Assembly (NCBI GenBank): GCA_019925095.2
Contig: CM034397.1
Location: forward strand, 7,707,763-7,771,762
Length of the DNA: 64,000 nucleotides
Direction of reading: 5' to 3'
DNA from: Dendrolimus kikuchii
Taxonomy: Eukaryota; Arthropoda; Insecta; Lepidoptera; Lasiocampidae
Positions 1-12,164 of this stretch are shown here, one piece after another; positions within the stretch are counted from its first letter, which is position 1, and every line of letters starts with the position of its first letter. The notes beneath the pieces are model-generated. The model was not told where the DNA came from. It was given only the letters and a program-made list of their open reading frames with translations, and did no database searches. The position numbers were made by a program, and so were the translations under genes.

Positions 1-106
1 CATTTGTAGCAACTTTGGTGTTGCAAATGTCCATAGGCGATGGTAACCGCTTTCCATCAAGTGGGCCGTCTACCGGTCTGCTGATCTCCTGCAATAAAAA
101 AAAAAA
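1..106 (+). repeat. 3' end of a poly(A)-tailed interspersed repeat (family A)
   Basis: The window opens inside a repeat that ends in an A-run at 96-106 after CTCCTGCAAT. The same sequence recurs more completely at 44310-44610 and, reversed, at 56471-56706. The A tail marks it as a retroposed SINE or LINE 3' end; I do not recognise the family by name. Confidence 0.75.
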
Positions 107-120
107 CGTAACAAATGAAC

Positions 121-184
121 GGCCCCTTGGCCATTCGTTAGGGGGCCAAGGGGCCAGCAGGATAGGTAAGGACCTATCCTGCTG
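121..184. other. two back-to-back perfect hairpins
   Basis: GGCCCCTTGGCC (121-132) pairs with GGCCAAGGGGCC (144-155). Immediately after, AGCAGGATAGGT (156-167) pairs with ACCTATCCTGCT (172-183) across a 4-nt loop, and the second stem extends one more pair to 155/184. They lie just after the poly(A) end of the preceding repeat. Function unknown. Confidence 0.8.
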
Positions 185-3100
185 CTTTGCCCATGCAACT
201 AAAAATTCCGATCTCCGGGTTCAATAGATTTTTCTCGTCTCGTTATTGTTATCATTCTATTAAAAATAGAACCTGAAGTTCACGATAACCAGTATTTATT
301 TTATTCAGGTTCATTATAAATGCCGCGTGAAAAGAAAAATTAAAAAAATGGCTACAAATGTCTTTTAATCCCATCATTTATGAAAATGGTGGTATATACT
401 TACCTGTTCAACCATACATTAACGAAGCTTTAACATAATATAACTACATATCTCAGAGGTTAATAATGTCATATCCTAAACGTAATATATCTACCTATAT
501 ACATATTATATATCTATAGGTATATTCAAATGTCAAACAGGGAGCGCCGAATATGCCAAAGGCCAGATTACTGCACTTTGACTGTATCAAGTGATCTGTG
601 GACTGTATTAAAATTGAGAATCTAATTCAGTTCATCAGGTCAAAAAATGAGTGAATGAACTTACATGATCGAACATATTAATCGACTTGACGAAATCAAC
701 AACACATATACCAAATGCATTCGTCTCTAACATGGAAACATGCAAGAACACTTTCCCTCTATACCGTAGGTGACATAACAACGTATGTGTGTCGAAACAG
801 ATATCTGGTCGCCAAACTATTATCTAACTTTGTGATATAATATAACTAATGAGGCTAAGGTTGCGCATAACTTTTTACTGTGTAGTAAATTAAGTTAGAG
901 GATAATCATTTTATTTTACAACATAATTGTACACATTGTAATAGGTACGAGTACATACCAGTGAAAGTGACTTTATTTAGATGGTTGGATGTACGGATGG
1001 ATGGTGCATACCGTCTATTTTTCCAAGAGGAAGTCCGAGCTCAGCATGGGAATGAACATTGGAAATTAACGGATTGTCATAAGATTTGATATACCTATAC
1101 AAGTAAATACTTTCGATAATAGAGAAGAATGTGAGACTATTCTTTACCCCGTAATATGATTTACGCAAATCAAGACACGTGGAGTACCATAATTAGATAT
1201 ATTTCTTTAAGTATAATTGCATCCTGTGTATTAGTTTCATTATGGTCTTATAGATTTTGCATACTACTATGACTTTTGAAGTTTTATATTTAGTTTACAA
1301 GACAGTGTAGGATGTATCAAGACATAAGGAAAAATTAAAAATAACTCCTTATATTATGGCTAGGAAGTAAACATATTTCTAGCTCCAGTATTTCCTAGTG
1401 TGCGGCTTTAAAACATGTTTGTACTAACAACTTTTCTTTCCGCTAGCATATTTATTTCCTGAAATAAAATACCTACTCTATGTTAACATTTACAAATACA
1501 AACACATTATTTTTAAGTAATTAGGCTAGAAAACAAAATGACATAATTCAATTAAAGTCAAGGTGATATCTAAAAGCGAATAAAATCTAGAAATCATAGA
1601 ACATATCCTAATTTAAAAGACTGTACCGTGACCCGGTTAATGATGAATAGGTTTCGCAAGTAACCATGACAGCAATAGCCGGCAGTTGATAAGTCAAACG
1701 CTCGAAGTTCAATGTCGCCGCCATTGCCATTGGGTGCGTGTTATAAATTTACAACAATAGCTCAAGATAACAATGGACACCGAACTGCCCATTTGTCCAC
1801 TTACATGATTAAGATTTCACTTTAATTATAAATATCTAGAGTATCTTCCTCTTGTCCGGTGAGGTTTAAGATGACCCATAAAATCCCAGAACAAATCACA
1901 GTGTGAAAAACCTCTAGAGGGACAGCAGGGTATGCAAAAAATTTCATAAAGAACTCAAATATCACAAAGCTTCTGTTTGAAGGAAATTGAGCGGACTATA
2001 TAGCTAAATTGGCGTGGGAAAATAAGTAACAAATAATTGTAAAATTCACTTATATATTCCTGAGTTACGTGCTTTACAGAACGGTTTTATGCCAGTAATT
2101 ACAATTATAATCAAATTTTTTTTTTAAATAATGTCTATATGAACACTGGCTGCCCAGTGTTCATGTAGATTTCCTACAATGACTTGGCTGAGTCATAGGT
2201 ACCTACTTAAAGCTCAAGAAAGCAATACAATGTTCGCAAACAGGACATGCAAGTCAATAGATTAAAAATGAAAACCTTTAAAATATGTTAATGTTAAAAT
2301 TATGTAAAATAAATTTGGAAGGCTCCTGCAACAGCCGGTATCAGAAAGTCTAATTATATGTTGCTTACAGAATGTCTTACGGCACTGACTGAATCTACTA
2401 CGAGGCCCTTTAAAAAAGTCTCACTAATTCAACTACGATACCACAATGTTTTATTAATTTGCTCTTTAAAGAGAGTGAGTCCACGCGTGCACGCATAAAT
2501 ATGGGCTGATGTTTTATGTAAGAGGGCCCTTGAGTTTTCTGTTTGCTTACTAATGTACATATTATAGTTACTTAATAAGGGAGCATTTAAACCCTTCTAA
2601 ACATTTCTTAATCTTAATATTGGTGCCTTTAATAGAAAATATGATGAATGTTTACGATTGAAATAACTTATTGGCCGACACAATATTTCTAGTCAGGAAC
2701 TGTGAAAAATAATGTATTAGGACTTTAAATTATTGACTGATTTGGTATAAAAAAATATTATAAATAGTAAAACGCCAAAAAACGAAAAAAAGTCTGTGGC
2801 GCCATCCAATAATAATAAAGTTTAGAAGCCTTTTAAAGTTGCGTTTTTTATTGGACAATGTTATTTCTCGTTATCTTGTTATTATTAGGTAGGTACATTA
2901 TATATCATTATGTGATATGATAATTCTTAACATTCTTCTTCCGTGTATCAAACATTAACTCTCGGTTAAGTAGATACTTTTTTAAATTATGAGCTTTAAT
3001 CACTGATCAAAAGAACTAGATCCGTCTCTAAATTAAAAAATAATGTAGATAGGAAATGTATCAAACATTTTCCGCTTGGATAAGTATGTTTTCGCTTTTA

Positions 3101-3700
3101 TTGAAGCGTTATGCCCGTGAATTCGTAAGGTCAGCAAGTAAACTACTTTCCAAAGTATGATTGTGAGGTGCCTTTCACGCGGTAATTGTTGTTGTGCTCT
3201 CGTTTTTCTTATCCCGTTTGGTTATCAAATTTATAAGTAGCTGCAAAGAATTTCTTGCAACGTAGAAGTTGAATATGTAACATACATTAAAGTTAATTAT
3301 AACTTTTGATTAAGCAACATGCCAGATTTATCCTTTGCTGCTAGTGGTAGCGTAAGTCGCGGCAACTGAGTTCCTAAAGTATACCTATCCATGCCGAATC
3401 TCTTTGCTTTGTTATGTGAAAACATAAGATAGAAAACATATTGTGCGTAATGCTGATATCAAACGGATCAATCGAATTTAATTAATTATGTTGAAATGCG
3501 CAGAACTAAAAGAAAACTACTACATTCAATCATATTGAGTGACTCAATTTTTTGTTCACATGGATCGCTTTGCTTGCTTCATCCGAAATGAAAGATAAAA
3601 ATGAATCTTCTAATATCGACTTAATATCACTATGAGTGAAAAATATATCGGATTACTTCAATTGTTAATTTAGGGTCTTAGTTCATTACATTTGATACTA
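185..3700. other. AT-rich stretch, no gene recognised
   Basis: No frame longer than about 65 codons and no recognisable protein is present. Short homopolymers and hints of old repeats (for example around 960-1080) are all I can see. It could be intergenic or deep intron. Confidence 0.5.
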
Positions 3701-3728
3701 TCCACCGATCCGTCCATATATTTTTAAT

Positions 3729-3990
3729 GCCAAAACCCGGACCTGAAAGACTAATATCTAGTTTCAAAGTTGTAGGTTCGAATCTTAGCCGATGATCATG
3801 CACTGCGTTCTGACATAATGTCCATAATGTTACACTTACGACTCGCTGAAAGTGAAAGAATGTATCGAGAGGAAACCTGGACCTCAAAATTAAAATTACC
3901 AACAATTTGTGAAATCCCCCATTTCGCCTTGGATAAGCGTGGCAGGTTACTCTTTAAAATAGGAATTCAAGAACCCAGTAGTTTGTCATA
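3729..3990 (+). repeat. tRNA-derived SINE-like copy, lepidopteran type
   Basis: A B-box-like GGTTCGAATCT lies at 3775-3785. It is followed by the conserved body seen again at 52930-53170: CTGAAAGTGAA, then a segment resembling GAGGAAACCTG, then CGCCTTGGATAAGCGTGG. The order of blocks matches a SINE type widespread in moths and butterflies. The ends are approximate and the copy is diverged. Confidence 0.5.
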
Positions 3991-4439
3991 AATGAGATTA
4001 GGGTGGAAGGAGTGTACATAATATGCGCATATAATAAGCCTTGTACGCACATACCTAGGTATTTATTATGTACCTACATTTTATTAATAGTGAAATTGAA
4101 GTATATAATTTTTTTCTTGACAGTGCCTGTAATTACTAAACTAGTTAAAGAAAAACGCAATACGCAATCAAAACTGCGTGCGAATTCGTGCGTATATACA
4201 ACGAAAGTAAAAGCGCACGTTGCAAGTCAATGCACTAAAATGCCATCAGACCGTTAGCCGTGACCGATACAGTCTGTCAATTGATGATAACTAGGACGCA
4301 GTTCTATCGTAGGTTCTATGGTATCCTACAAGTACTTACATGGTTATGAAGAATCTCTGCATCTGCCGGGCTAACTTCTCTAGCATCCGAAGAACTTAAC
4401 ACGAGGACCACGTAAATGATAATCACAATTTTCCATTGG

Positions 4440-4815
4440 CACATTGTCGTGGAAGCCAGAGGTCGAGAGCGGATTGTTATTATTGGTCCGCGCCACTATT
4501 TATTTGCGCGACATCTCCGCGCTCAGCGCGTTCACTGGCAAATTCGGCGTAAGCGATTCAATGGCATTATTTCGCAAACGGCCCGCCCATGAAATGCAGG
4601 CCGAGTGTCGGCCGCAGCCGCGCGGAGTACACCGAGTGCCAGCTACATCGGCGGGGTCTTCGGCCACCACCTCGCGCGCTTTCTCCTCACGCCAAAAACC
4701 TAATGCTCAGATCCAGTAGGCGCCCCACCAGCGGCCGGGCATACGCGAACTACCCGGCCAGGGCAACGCGACGCATTCGTGCTGATCGCCATCTACAGCT
4801 CTTGTTTATAAATGC
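4440..4815. promoter_or_regulatory. CpG-rich island, possible promoter or 5' exon
   Basis: This block is far richer in G+C and CpG than its surroundings, with clusters such as CGCGACATCTCCGCGC and GGCCGCAGCCGCGCGG. On the minus strand a TATAAA-like box sits near 4806-4811. Two short frames cross it on the plus strand, but neither resembles a known protein. An island like this in AT-rich insect DNA often marks a promoter or first exon, yet I cannot link it to a gene here. Confidence 0.3.
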
Positions 4816-4910
4816 GTGATTAAACTGGATATTCGTGAATTATGTATAAGTATATCAAGATGTAATTCTAGTTGAACATCTACACATTGTTCATACGATT
4901 GAACACGCAA

Positions 4911-4914
<4 letters not shown>

Positions 4915-4978
<64 letters not shown>
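4915..4978. repeat. (TA)32 microsatellite
   Basis: An uninterrupted run of TA dinucleotides, 64 bases long, prone to slippage. Confidence 0.97.
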
Positions 4979-4979
<1 letters not shown>

Positions 4980-4981
<2 letters not shown>

Positions 4982-5589
4982 TTATCTATGCACGCGACAA
5001 TCGTAATTTCATATGGTTTTTTACTCCACTCAAGTAGGGTTGCATCTCGGAATAAGGTTTAAACTTATCAAACCTTTATTTTGGTATTCTAATGCACCTG
5101 CTTCCCCTGCGCTCATGTTAGTGACTGTATCCAAATGAATATTATTTATAGTGTTAATAAATAACATGTTACGATTAGTTACATTAGTGTATACAGTGTA
5201 TGTGTCACCGTGAAATTGTAAATATCATTAGATTATATACTCGTGAGATTGTAAACTGTCGAAATATTGTGAACTGAACATACTACTTACAATTTAACGT
5301 AGCATTTTTTGGTAGATTATAATCTATCGACGTGAAATCGTCAATTTATAAAATGGCATGCGATGGAACGTACCTCGGGCGCTGATTGGTCGGTCTTACG
5401 GTAGGTCGTTCCGTGTCCATAGAGTTAGGAATAAAACACAGGTGTCTGTCAAATAAACTAAACGCACTTCAAAAATTGCGACATCAAGTATGTATTTATT
5501 ATATAATCGGTAATCAATAATTTTGACATAATGATACAAAAATTATACATTTTTTTATGATTTTTATGATTGGCAACTAGGCCTTTAGA
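4980..5589. other. AT-rich stretch, nothing recognised
   Basis: No coding frame or clear repeat was seen. A G+C-richer patch at 5350-5420 has no open frame. Confidence 0.5.
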
Positions 5590-6090
5590 CCATAAAAATA
5601 TTCTGATGTATTTTTGATATAAAATTAATTTGGGTTGATTATAAAAAAATCAATTAACTTGAAGTACTTCTCCCTTCTGCTACCTCTATATCTGGGAAAC
5701 AATACAGACTAAATCTCACAAGCCAAGCGAGCGAAGCGAACGTATCATGATAGCGATCAGCGAATGTCACTATCGATTATAACCATCTTTTAAATAGTTA
5801 TTAATGAATAAATGATGACGAGTCTGTTCTGAGCCATGCTGGCCAATGCCGCGGTACGCTCGCTCGGCTCGTGCGCTGTGGTCTAAAGTCTAACCTAACT
5901 CACCGTTCCAATCACTTGTTGCGACTTTCGACCGAAGCTCACAAGCTGAGCGAGCGACGCCAGCATGCCACGGTAGCGGTTACTGAGTGCCAGAACAGAC
6001 TGGTTACCGTTTATTCATTAATTCCTTTAAACAGTGTAATTAATACCTAACCGCTCCGTGGCACGCTCGCGCCACTCGTTTGCCTTGTAG
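5590..6090. repeat. degenerate relative of the 33-kb foldback element
   Basis: It carries GCCGCGGTACGCTCGCTCGG, GTGGTCTAAAGTCTAACCTA and inverted blocks such as GAGCGAGCGACGCCAGC. These match the inner arms of the palindrome at 32605-34054. Here the inverted blocks are shorter and diverged, with apparent centres near 5800 and 6010. The left part (5595-5660) also resembles sequence in the Helitron-like copy at 31427-31980, so the segment is a mosaic. Confidence 0.5.
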
Positions 6091-7666
6091 GCTTCGTCAG
6101 TGTTCCCTTACACAATTTGTGAGAATATTCATATTTACTCAACTATACAATGTACCTACGTGCTACATCCCTAACGGTCTTATTCATGTATAAAAAAAAC
6201 ATTAATATTTAGCATTAGAGCATAAACGTATCACTGCTGGAATCGGACTTCCCCACTTTTAGAGGAACGGACTGTAAGTACTCCCGCCGCGCTAATACAA
6301 TGCAGATTGGTAGATTTTACACATCAGTTATGTCGATTGACAGGTTTATTTACGGGGACGGGGACGGGGGGTGTTTCTTCACCAGCACATGCTAGTTAAT
6401 TGTAAGAATATACATAGATCAGAATAATTGCCTAAGCCTACCGGGCTTGTCATATCTAGGATGCGAACCCACGTCATTGGAATGAGGCGCGATAGCATTA
6501 ACCACTAAACTGCCATGTTTTTTTATTAAACACAACACACTTACTTGCATTTACTCGATTTTTTTGAAAACATCGCATCCAGTACGATTTAAAACTACAT
6601 AATCAAAAAAGATACAAGTGCACTTAATTTTTTTTCCTAAAAAATGACAAGTATACATAATTATAACCCATTTTGGCAAAAATGCTGTCTGTCCAATTTC
6701 ATAAATTATGTCACAATCATTTTTCTCGAAAACTTGCGTCTACATGGATGAATGTGACAGAAAGATTTAGTCTATTTAGCACTACAAAGTTATGTAGTGG
6801 AATCACGAAAAAATAGATTAGGGACGGACGACAACCACGTCGTACCTACATATAAGATGTGATTTTTTTAAACAGTCAAATCTTGAAAAAACAGCAATGT
6901 TCCTTAATTACTTTTTTATTGAAGTCAATAAGTACAGAAATATTATTATCTCCTAAAGTCACGAAAATTGTATCAACCTAACTATGCTGCGGAAAATGCT
7001 GAAAAAATTTAGATTCAATTACAAAAATTGTTTCAAACAAAATGCGAAGAGAACTTTATGAGATATGAATTATTGACTCGAATGTTTTTTATAATTCCGC
7101 AGCGAAATAACGACAAGGGGCGTTTGTCGCCTCTACAGAACCTTTGGTGTGCGTGGCGTGCCAAGCACTATCGATTTTATTTAGTATATGCTGACGGTTG
7201 CAATCGCGTTGGAACCGACGACTAAACCTTAAAATACAATTAAGATAACGGCTTTGGTATTTCCCACTTACAATTACATAAAAGCGAAAGTGAACTTATT
7301 TCCTGTTCCCATATATAGGTATACATGTATAATGTTTGTATAAATGTGGAAGAATACTGAGTAATGACAATCATCCAATAAAAAACTGAAATTACAGGTG
7401 TCGCCACCAGTTCGTTTTTGTTATTATAGAAACTTTCAAATGTTTTATTATTTAAAACACACATTTTTAACGTAGCTATAATTTGAATTAGTTTGTTTTT
7501 AATTTTATGAAATGTATACAAAAACTGGTCGGCCATTACGTAATGTCAAACGGTTTTATAAACTAGGTAAATATAAAAGAACAAAATAACGTAATAATTA
7601 TTACTTCATAATAGTACGTGCAGACTAAAAATTGTACTAACATAAGTGACGCATAGTAATCCATCC
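6091..7666. other. mostly unannotated AT-rich DNA with a tRNA-like SINE fragment at 6440-6515
   Basis: On the minus strand at about 6515-6440 an A-box-like TTTAGTGGTTAATGC is followed by a B-box-like GGGTTCGCATCC, as in a tRNA-derived SINE head. No gene is visible in the rest; the frame at 7240-7536 resembles nothing I know. Confidence 0.45.
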
Positions 7667-7749
7667 TTACTAATATTATAAATGTGAAAGTAACTCTATT
7701 CCGTTTTCACGGAAAAACTACTGGACCGATATGGCTGAAACTCGGTATA

Positions 7750-9015
7750 TATACCTAATCTTGCCATAAATATTGTAACAAAGAAATGTTTTTTTTTTCT
7801 ATTGCAAATAACATTTATAAGTTTTACAGTTTTATTTAGTTTAACACATAAATATAAAACAATTAATATAAAAAGCTTATTCGAAGTGGTCTCCATTGGC
7901 TGCAATACAGTCCTTTAAACGTTGAGGCCAGTTATCAATAGAAGCACGGTATGGATTGTTTTAGGAACTCCAAATTATCATGGCGTTTAGAGCAAGCCGT
8001 ACTCTCTAAGACTGACCATAAATCATAATACAGCGGATTAAGATCGGGACTAGATGACAGGCAGTCTTCAGCTCTGATGAAGTCCGAAACGTTCGTTTCC
8101 AACCAAGTCTGCGTGGACCGAGCTATATGACCCGGCGCCGAGTCTTGCTGGAAGGACTATTCTTGGTTATTGAACATGGTGTTGTTAAGGGGCTTAACTA
8201 CCTTCTCAAGAATGGTATCTTGATACACTTGTTCCGATGTTTTGATACCTTTTTCACAAAAATATAGGTCGGTCACTCCTTCATAGCTAACACCCCACCA
8301 AACCATCACTGAAGACGGATAATGCCCACGTTGCACTCTGTCGACTAACTGAGAAGCTTCCTTAGAGCTTTGAGCATAAATACGGTCATTTTGTTTGTTA
8401 AAATGTTGCTCAATTGTAAAAAAAATCTCATCCGTAAAAAAAATTTTACATTGACCTCCCTTTGCGTACCGCTTCAGTAGTTGTTTCGATTTTACCACCT
8501 ATTCTTTTTTAAATTATGAATTAAGAAATGACCAGTGCGCCTCTTATAGGCTGCAAGTCCTAAGTCATCTTTTAAAATACGCGACATGATTCTAGGTGAT
8601 ATCTTCACCTCGCGAGATAAAATCTTTTGCTTACGGACTGGATTTCTTCGAATTATTTCGCTTTCTGCTTTGACCACCTTTTTCGTCGAACACTACGTGG
8701 CCGGCCAGATCTTTTTCTGTCACAAACAGAGGAGGTCTTATTTTACCTATTAATAGCCCGGTACACAAACATTTGACTAATACCAAGCGTATGGAGTTTT
8801 AAAAATTGCATTTGGCTCCATACCTACTTTGTGTAATGCAATCACAGCGATTCGGTTCTCTTTATCGCCCCACTCCATTTTAATATCGCAAAATGTTGTA
8901 CAATGCCAAAATGAGAAAACACAATGAACATTCACATAAAAATGACAGAATTCAATTTCAAATGTAATATTTTTTTCTTTTTAATTGTAACAATATTTAT
9001 GGCCAGAATAAGTAT
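7750..9015 (-). mobile_element. maT (Tc1/mariner superfamily) DNA transposon, inactive
   Basis: Terminal inverted repeats of about 30 bp bound the element: ATACCTAATCTTGCC on the left, and on the right the reverse complement of ATACTTATTCTGGCC, both continuing into ATAAATATTGT. The element sits at a TATA in a Helitron-like repeat. A second copy of the same family, shortened, flanks the copia element (37077-37169 and 41833-42000). The coding strand is minus and the transposase is broken (see the pseudogene entry). Confidence 0.85.
7880..8700 (-). pseudogene. maT-type transposase remnant (DD37D-like)
   Basis: Reading leftward there are two main pieces. About 8677-8492 carries a DNA-binding helix region (SREVKISPRIMSRILKDDLG). 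About 8498-8157 carries the first catalytic Asp in FFTDEI and then VMVWWGVSYEGVTDLYF. Past an internal stop near 8155 the frame continues through QDSAPGH, with the second Asp, to SSPDLNPLYYDLW. The spacing from that Asp to the expected third Asp fits a DD37D arrangement, but the residue there is Tyr, so the third catalytic acid is lost. With the stop and the frame break, the protein cannot be functional. The family call rests on spacing and motif wording. Confidence 0.75.
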
Positions 9016-9179
9016 CCCACGTTATCCCAGAAGTAGGATGGTATTTTTTTGTGATTTGCCATTTTCATCGACAAAGGATTTTTCTTCCCGGATAATGGGA
9101 TAAGTTTTGAGATAAATTCCTATAAATTTTATCCCAGAAAGTGGGAGAGGATTTTTGGGATTTGCCATTTTTGTAATTT

Positions 9180-9330
9180 TGGTTGATTACGTCGAATTTG
9201 TTGATTTCGTAGATTCGGTCGAATTGGTCGATTTTGTAGATTTGGTCGAATTCGTCGATTTCGTAATTTGGTCGATTTCATCGAATTGGTTGATTTGGTC
9301 TATTTGATCGATTTGGTCATTTTGGTGTAT
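9180..9330. repeat. nonamer minisatellite, TTNGTCGAT type
   Basis: Roughly sixteen imperfect 9-mers of the form TTGGTCGAT / TTCGTCGAA run in phase. The same position in the sister copy (59560-59720) holds a different 9-mer. Confidence 0.8.
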
Positions 9331-9430
9331 GTAGTTTTAAAACAGAAAATGGGCGTAGATACTTTTCATCTGGGAGATGGGTTAGTTTGCAATATAAAAT
9401 TAAGTGAATCTTTCGGAGTAAATAGCACTA

Positions 9431-10230
9431 AAATAAAAAATTAATACAATGTAACCTCTTTAAACAATTATTTATAACTAGAGGTTAAACTCTAAGTTAT
9501 AAATAATTCTATTTAGAGTTTGTTATAGGCGCTTTTTACTCTCCGCTGTGGGTAGACCTCAATCTGATCTTTTCTCGTTAAAAAAGGCACCTTTAGTGAT
9601 AAGCCACGATAGCAGGTATGGTTTATTTTTTGTTCAATCGCAGATTTTTCTGAATTTGGTAAGTTAGGCACCCAAAAGTTAAGCGAACTTATTACTTTCG
9701 CATACCCCAGAAGAACATTACAGAATGGCAAACACCAAAACAAAGAGTTGATTTGATAAAAAATGTTAGTGATAAACTCGAAAATCTTAAAATTATTTCA
9801 ACCTTTTATTTAAAACGGATGATAAACCGAATTGGTCAGAAAACTATAATCATCTCTATTTTAGGAACGTTTCAGACGTAGTTCGAAACAAAGTTACAAC
9901 TTTATGATTTCTTTAGAAGGTGTAAAAAGATGTTTTAACCATTTTATTTCACGTTGCCACTATCTCAAAGCATGGTAAACGCCGCCCGTCTATGCAAAAT
10001 GAAGGGTTCCATAAAGGTGATCCTCCACTGTTTTCGTTAATTGTCTACAAAACCCCAAAAAGACAAAGAATGACCTGTGAGTAATCATGCAAGACGTATT
10101 TTTGAGTTTTATATCGTACGACATTCCTATTATTCTATCTTTCAAACTACTCGTTTAACAAATAAACTTTCATAAATTTTAATTCTAGACACATCAATTT
10201 TAAAAAATTTACTTATTTGTCAACATATAT
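9431..10230. other. AT-rich stretch, nothing recognised beyond a hairpin
   Basis: It begins with the hairpin described for the Helitron-like copy (about 9465-9510). No gene was recognised. The frame at 9513-9743 on the minus strand is short and without motifs. Confidence 0.4.
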
Positions 10231-10345
10231 ACGTAACTTCACGCCAGTTCCCTTGCGGGGTAGGCACGAACAACAGAGCGCCATTCAGGCTTATTCTTAC
10301 AAACCTCACTTGCTTCTTTGACATTCATAACTTTGTCAACATAGC
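10231..10345 (-). repeat. LINE 3' end fragment, family T (TATG-tailed)
   Basis: One of five copies. On the minus strand the family reads GGCGCTCTGTTGTTCGTGCC, then CTACCCCGC, then a stop and a short (TATG)n tail. Here the tail side (10228-10236) is degenerate. See the copy at 57790-57970 for the encoded end. Confidence 0.8.
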
Positions 10346-10446
10346 TCTTCTAATGCTCGGAATTCACCTGCGATAACGTTATTGTTATTGACAGTGGCCA
10401 AATAAGTTATTTATAGCGTTAGATGCAACACCATTAAGGAATAGTT

Positions 10447-10680
10447 TAGTGTATATGTTATAGGCAGACATCGAAGCTCTGCCGCTCCTAGGTTTTAGTC
10501 AAACCTCAGGTCTGACATAGTCCTAGTCAAAGTCCAAATAAATGACGTTTTTCTGCCTTTTGACTAACGAATTTTTGTCTAACCTAGGAGACTAATTTAT
10601 ACAATCATTAAAATGTAACCAGTAATTCCGGGAAGAGACTGCATTATCGACCTTTGACTATAACATATAATATGCATAAT
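10447..10680. mobile_element. MITE with TATATGTTATAG ends
   Basis: The left end GTGTATATGTTATAG and the right end CTATAACATATAATATGC are inverted. The interior (CATCGAAGCTCTG, TTCTGCCTTTTGACTAACGA) matches 61685-61845 in reverse. It is short and non-coding with two copies in the window. Superfamily not assigned. Confidence 0.6.
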
Positions 10681-11369
10681 TACATCCACATTAAACAATA
10701 TTGTATCATAAATAACTTATTAAACCCATCGCTCCATCTGTGTGAATCGATCAGTAACTATAAAATTATCTCAGGTGAAGCAGTAGCACAATCAATAGTT
10801 ATCTACAATTATTTAGTTTCTTAACGGGCAATATTTTTTACGCAACATCTGCTTAACGCAGTTTTCCCTAATTTCATAATGAACACTGTTTATGGAATCT
10901 CCAATCAGCTGAATAAGACTACTATTACCAGTTTTTAGATAAGAATTATTGCGCAGCAAGTTAGCTAGCCGGTTTTGCAATATAAGAGCGTTCATAAAAT
11001 TTGGACCCATAAAACATTTGAAATCGCGGATTTATTGTAGTTATGAACTGTAGCTCCATTCTTTTCCTACAACATGCACTAAGGCTTTGAAATCAAATAA
11101 ACTTTTTTGCCATAGTAGGCCTAGCGACATTTGAGCCATTTTCTATTACATTTTTCCATTACAAGTGTTTTTTCCTAGTCTTTTTACATTATTTTAGCTA
11201 TGAAACTGGTAGTGTGTGTCACTAACAGGAACACGTATATAAGATTGTATATTCGGGAAGGTAGGTAGGTACGTATTTGGACTACGCAAATATGACCATG
11301 TCTCTGAATTCCGAAATACTCACATACTTGCTTTTCTCTATAGTATTTTATTTGTCCCTATACTCCTGA
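10681..11369. other. no gene recognised
   Basis: AT-rich sequence. The minus frame at 10813-11010 is short and unlike any family I know. Confidence 0.4.
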
Positions 11370-11672
11370 TTACCTTAAACAAAGTTTTGAATTTCTTTCG
11401 TGCTCTCATAATTTATGCCCTTCTACTAAACTTAAATTGAACACTCCTGTGCATAACTCAACTTTTTATAACAATTCTTTTACTGTTAAGGCTATACAGC
11501 TCTGGAACGCGCTTCCTGTTACAATCAGACAAGCAAAATCGCTAGTGATATTTAAAACTATGATCAAAAAATACTACCTGTCGTTGGAATACAATATTTA
11601 AATTCATTTATAAACATTTATATATTTTGTAGATATGCATTTGTATGGTATGTATATTAAGTATATATCTAT
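11370..11672 (+). mobile_element. CR1/Jockey-like LINE 3' end, part 1
   Basis: The plus frame carries the end of a non-LTR reverse transcriptase: LNTPVHNSTFYNNSFTVKAI followed by QLWNALPVTIRQAKSLVIFK and KYYLSLEYNI, then a stop near 11600. The pattern 'WNaLP...ir...sl..FK..lk..l' is typical of CR1/Jockey-type C termini. The 3' UTR is interrupted at 11672 by the gypsy element and resumes at 17273. Confidence 0.75.
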
Positions 11673-12047
11673 TATTGTAACCCGTGCGGGCCGTTGTATA
11701 AAACGGCCAAATAGGTTCGTGGAACACGAGGGGGAAGGGTAAAGAGGCACTCCGACGCAAAGCCGCTGCAGTCGACACTCGTTAGTCCGCGTATAGCTCA
11801 CGCAGTGGCGGGTCGCGTGCCTTACATATTTTCCGTACCCTTATTCCCACCACGTGTTTCGCGAGATATTACCGGAGGAGGTTTGCAGCCCCTCCGTGCA
11901 TTTTACTAAAGTTTATGTACTATAATAATTCTTCCATTTGTTTTTCGTGTGAGTTGATAAAAAATGTTCTGTGTACAACCAACGAAATAAACGTGTTCTT
12001 TTGTGACGTATAGTTTTCTTCTGTTGATATTAGTTACCCTGACAATA
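11673..12047 (+). repeat. 5' LTR of the gypsy element
   Basis: 375 bp with terminal inverted hexamers TATTGT/ACAATA. It matches the 3' LTR without a difference I could find. Confidence 0.95.
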
Positions 12048-12049
12048 AG

Positions 12050-12063
12050 TGGCGCCCAACGTT
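12050..12063 (+). other. tRNA primer-binding site of the gypsy element
   Basis: TGGCGCCCAACGTT begins three bases after the 5' LTR. TGGCGCCCAAC is the form expected for priming of minus-strand DNA by a lysine-type tRNA, as in several insect gypsy elements; the tRNA identity is inferred. Confidence 0.75.
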
Positions 12064-12164
12064 AAATAATATAGTCCGTGTGGGGAACAATAGTGTTACG
12101 TGCGTGAACTTACAAGTTACGACACGCCATAAGGTGTGTACGCGTGCGTGACCAACAGAACAAA

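Larger units (their letters stand above)
7667..9430 (+). mobile_element. Helitron-like non-autonomous repeat, split by a maT insertion
   Basis: It starts with the lepidopteran Helitron-type head CTAATATTATAAATGTGAAA and the usual SINE-like phrases (ACTACTGGACCGAT, GGCTGAAACTCGG). At 7750-9015 it is interrupted by a maT element. Beyond that it resumes with tandem blocks containing TTATCCCAGAAG, then a nonamer minisatellite (9180-9330), then a tail matching the minus-strand copy at 59150-60090. Past the tail, TAGAGGTTAAACTCTA sits between TTATAAATAATT arms (9465-9510), a hairpin as expected near a Helitron 3' end. The Helitron assignment rests on the head and hairpin, not on a Rep/helicase gene, which is absent. 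Confidence 0.55.
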
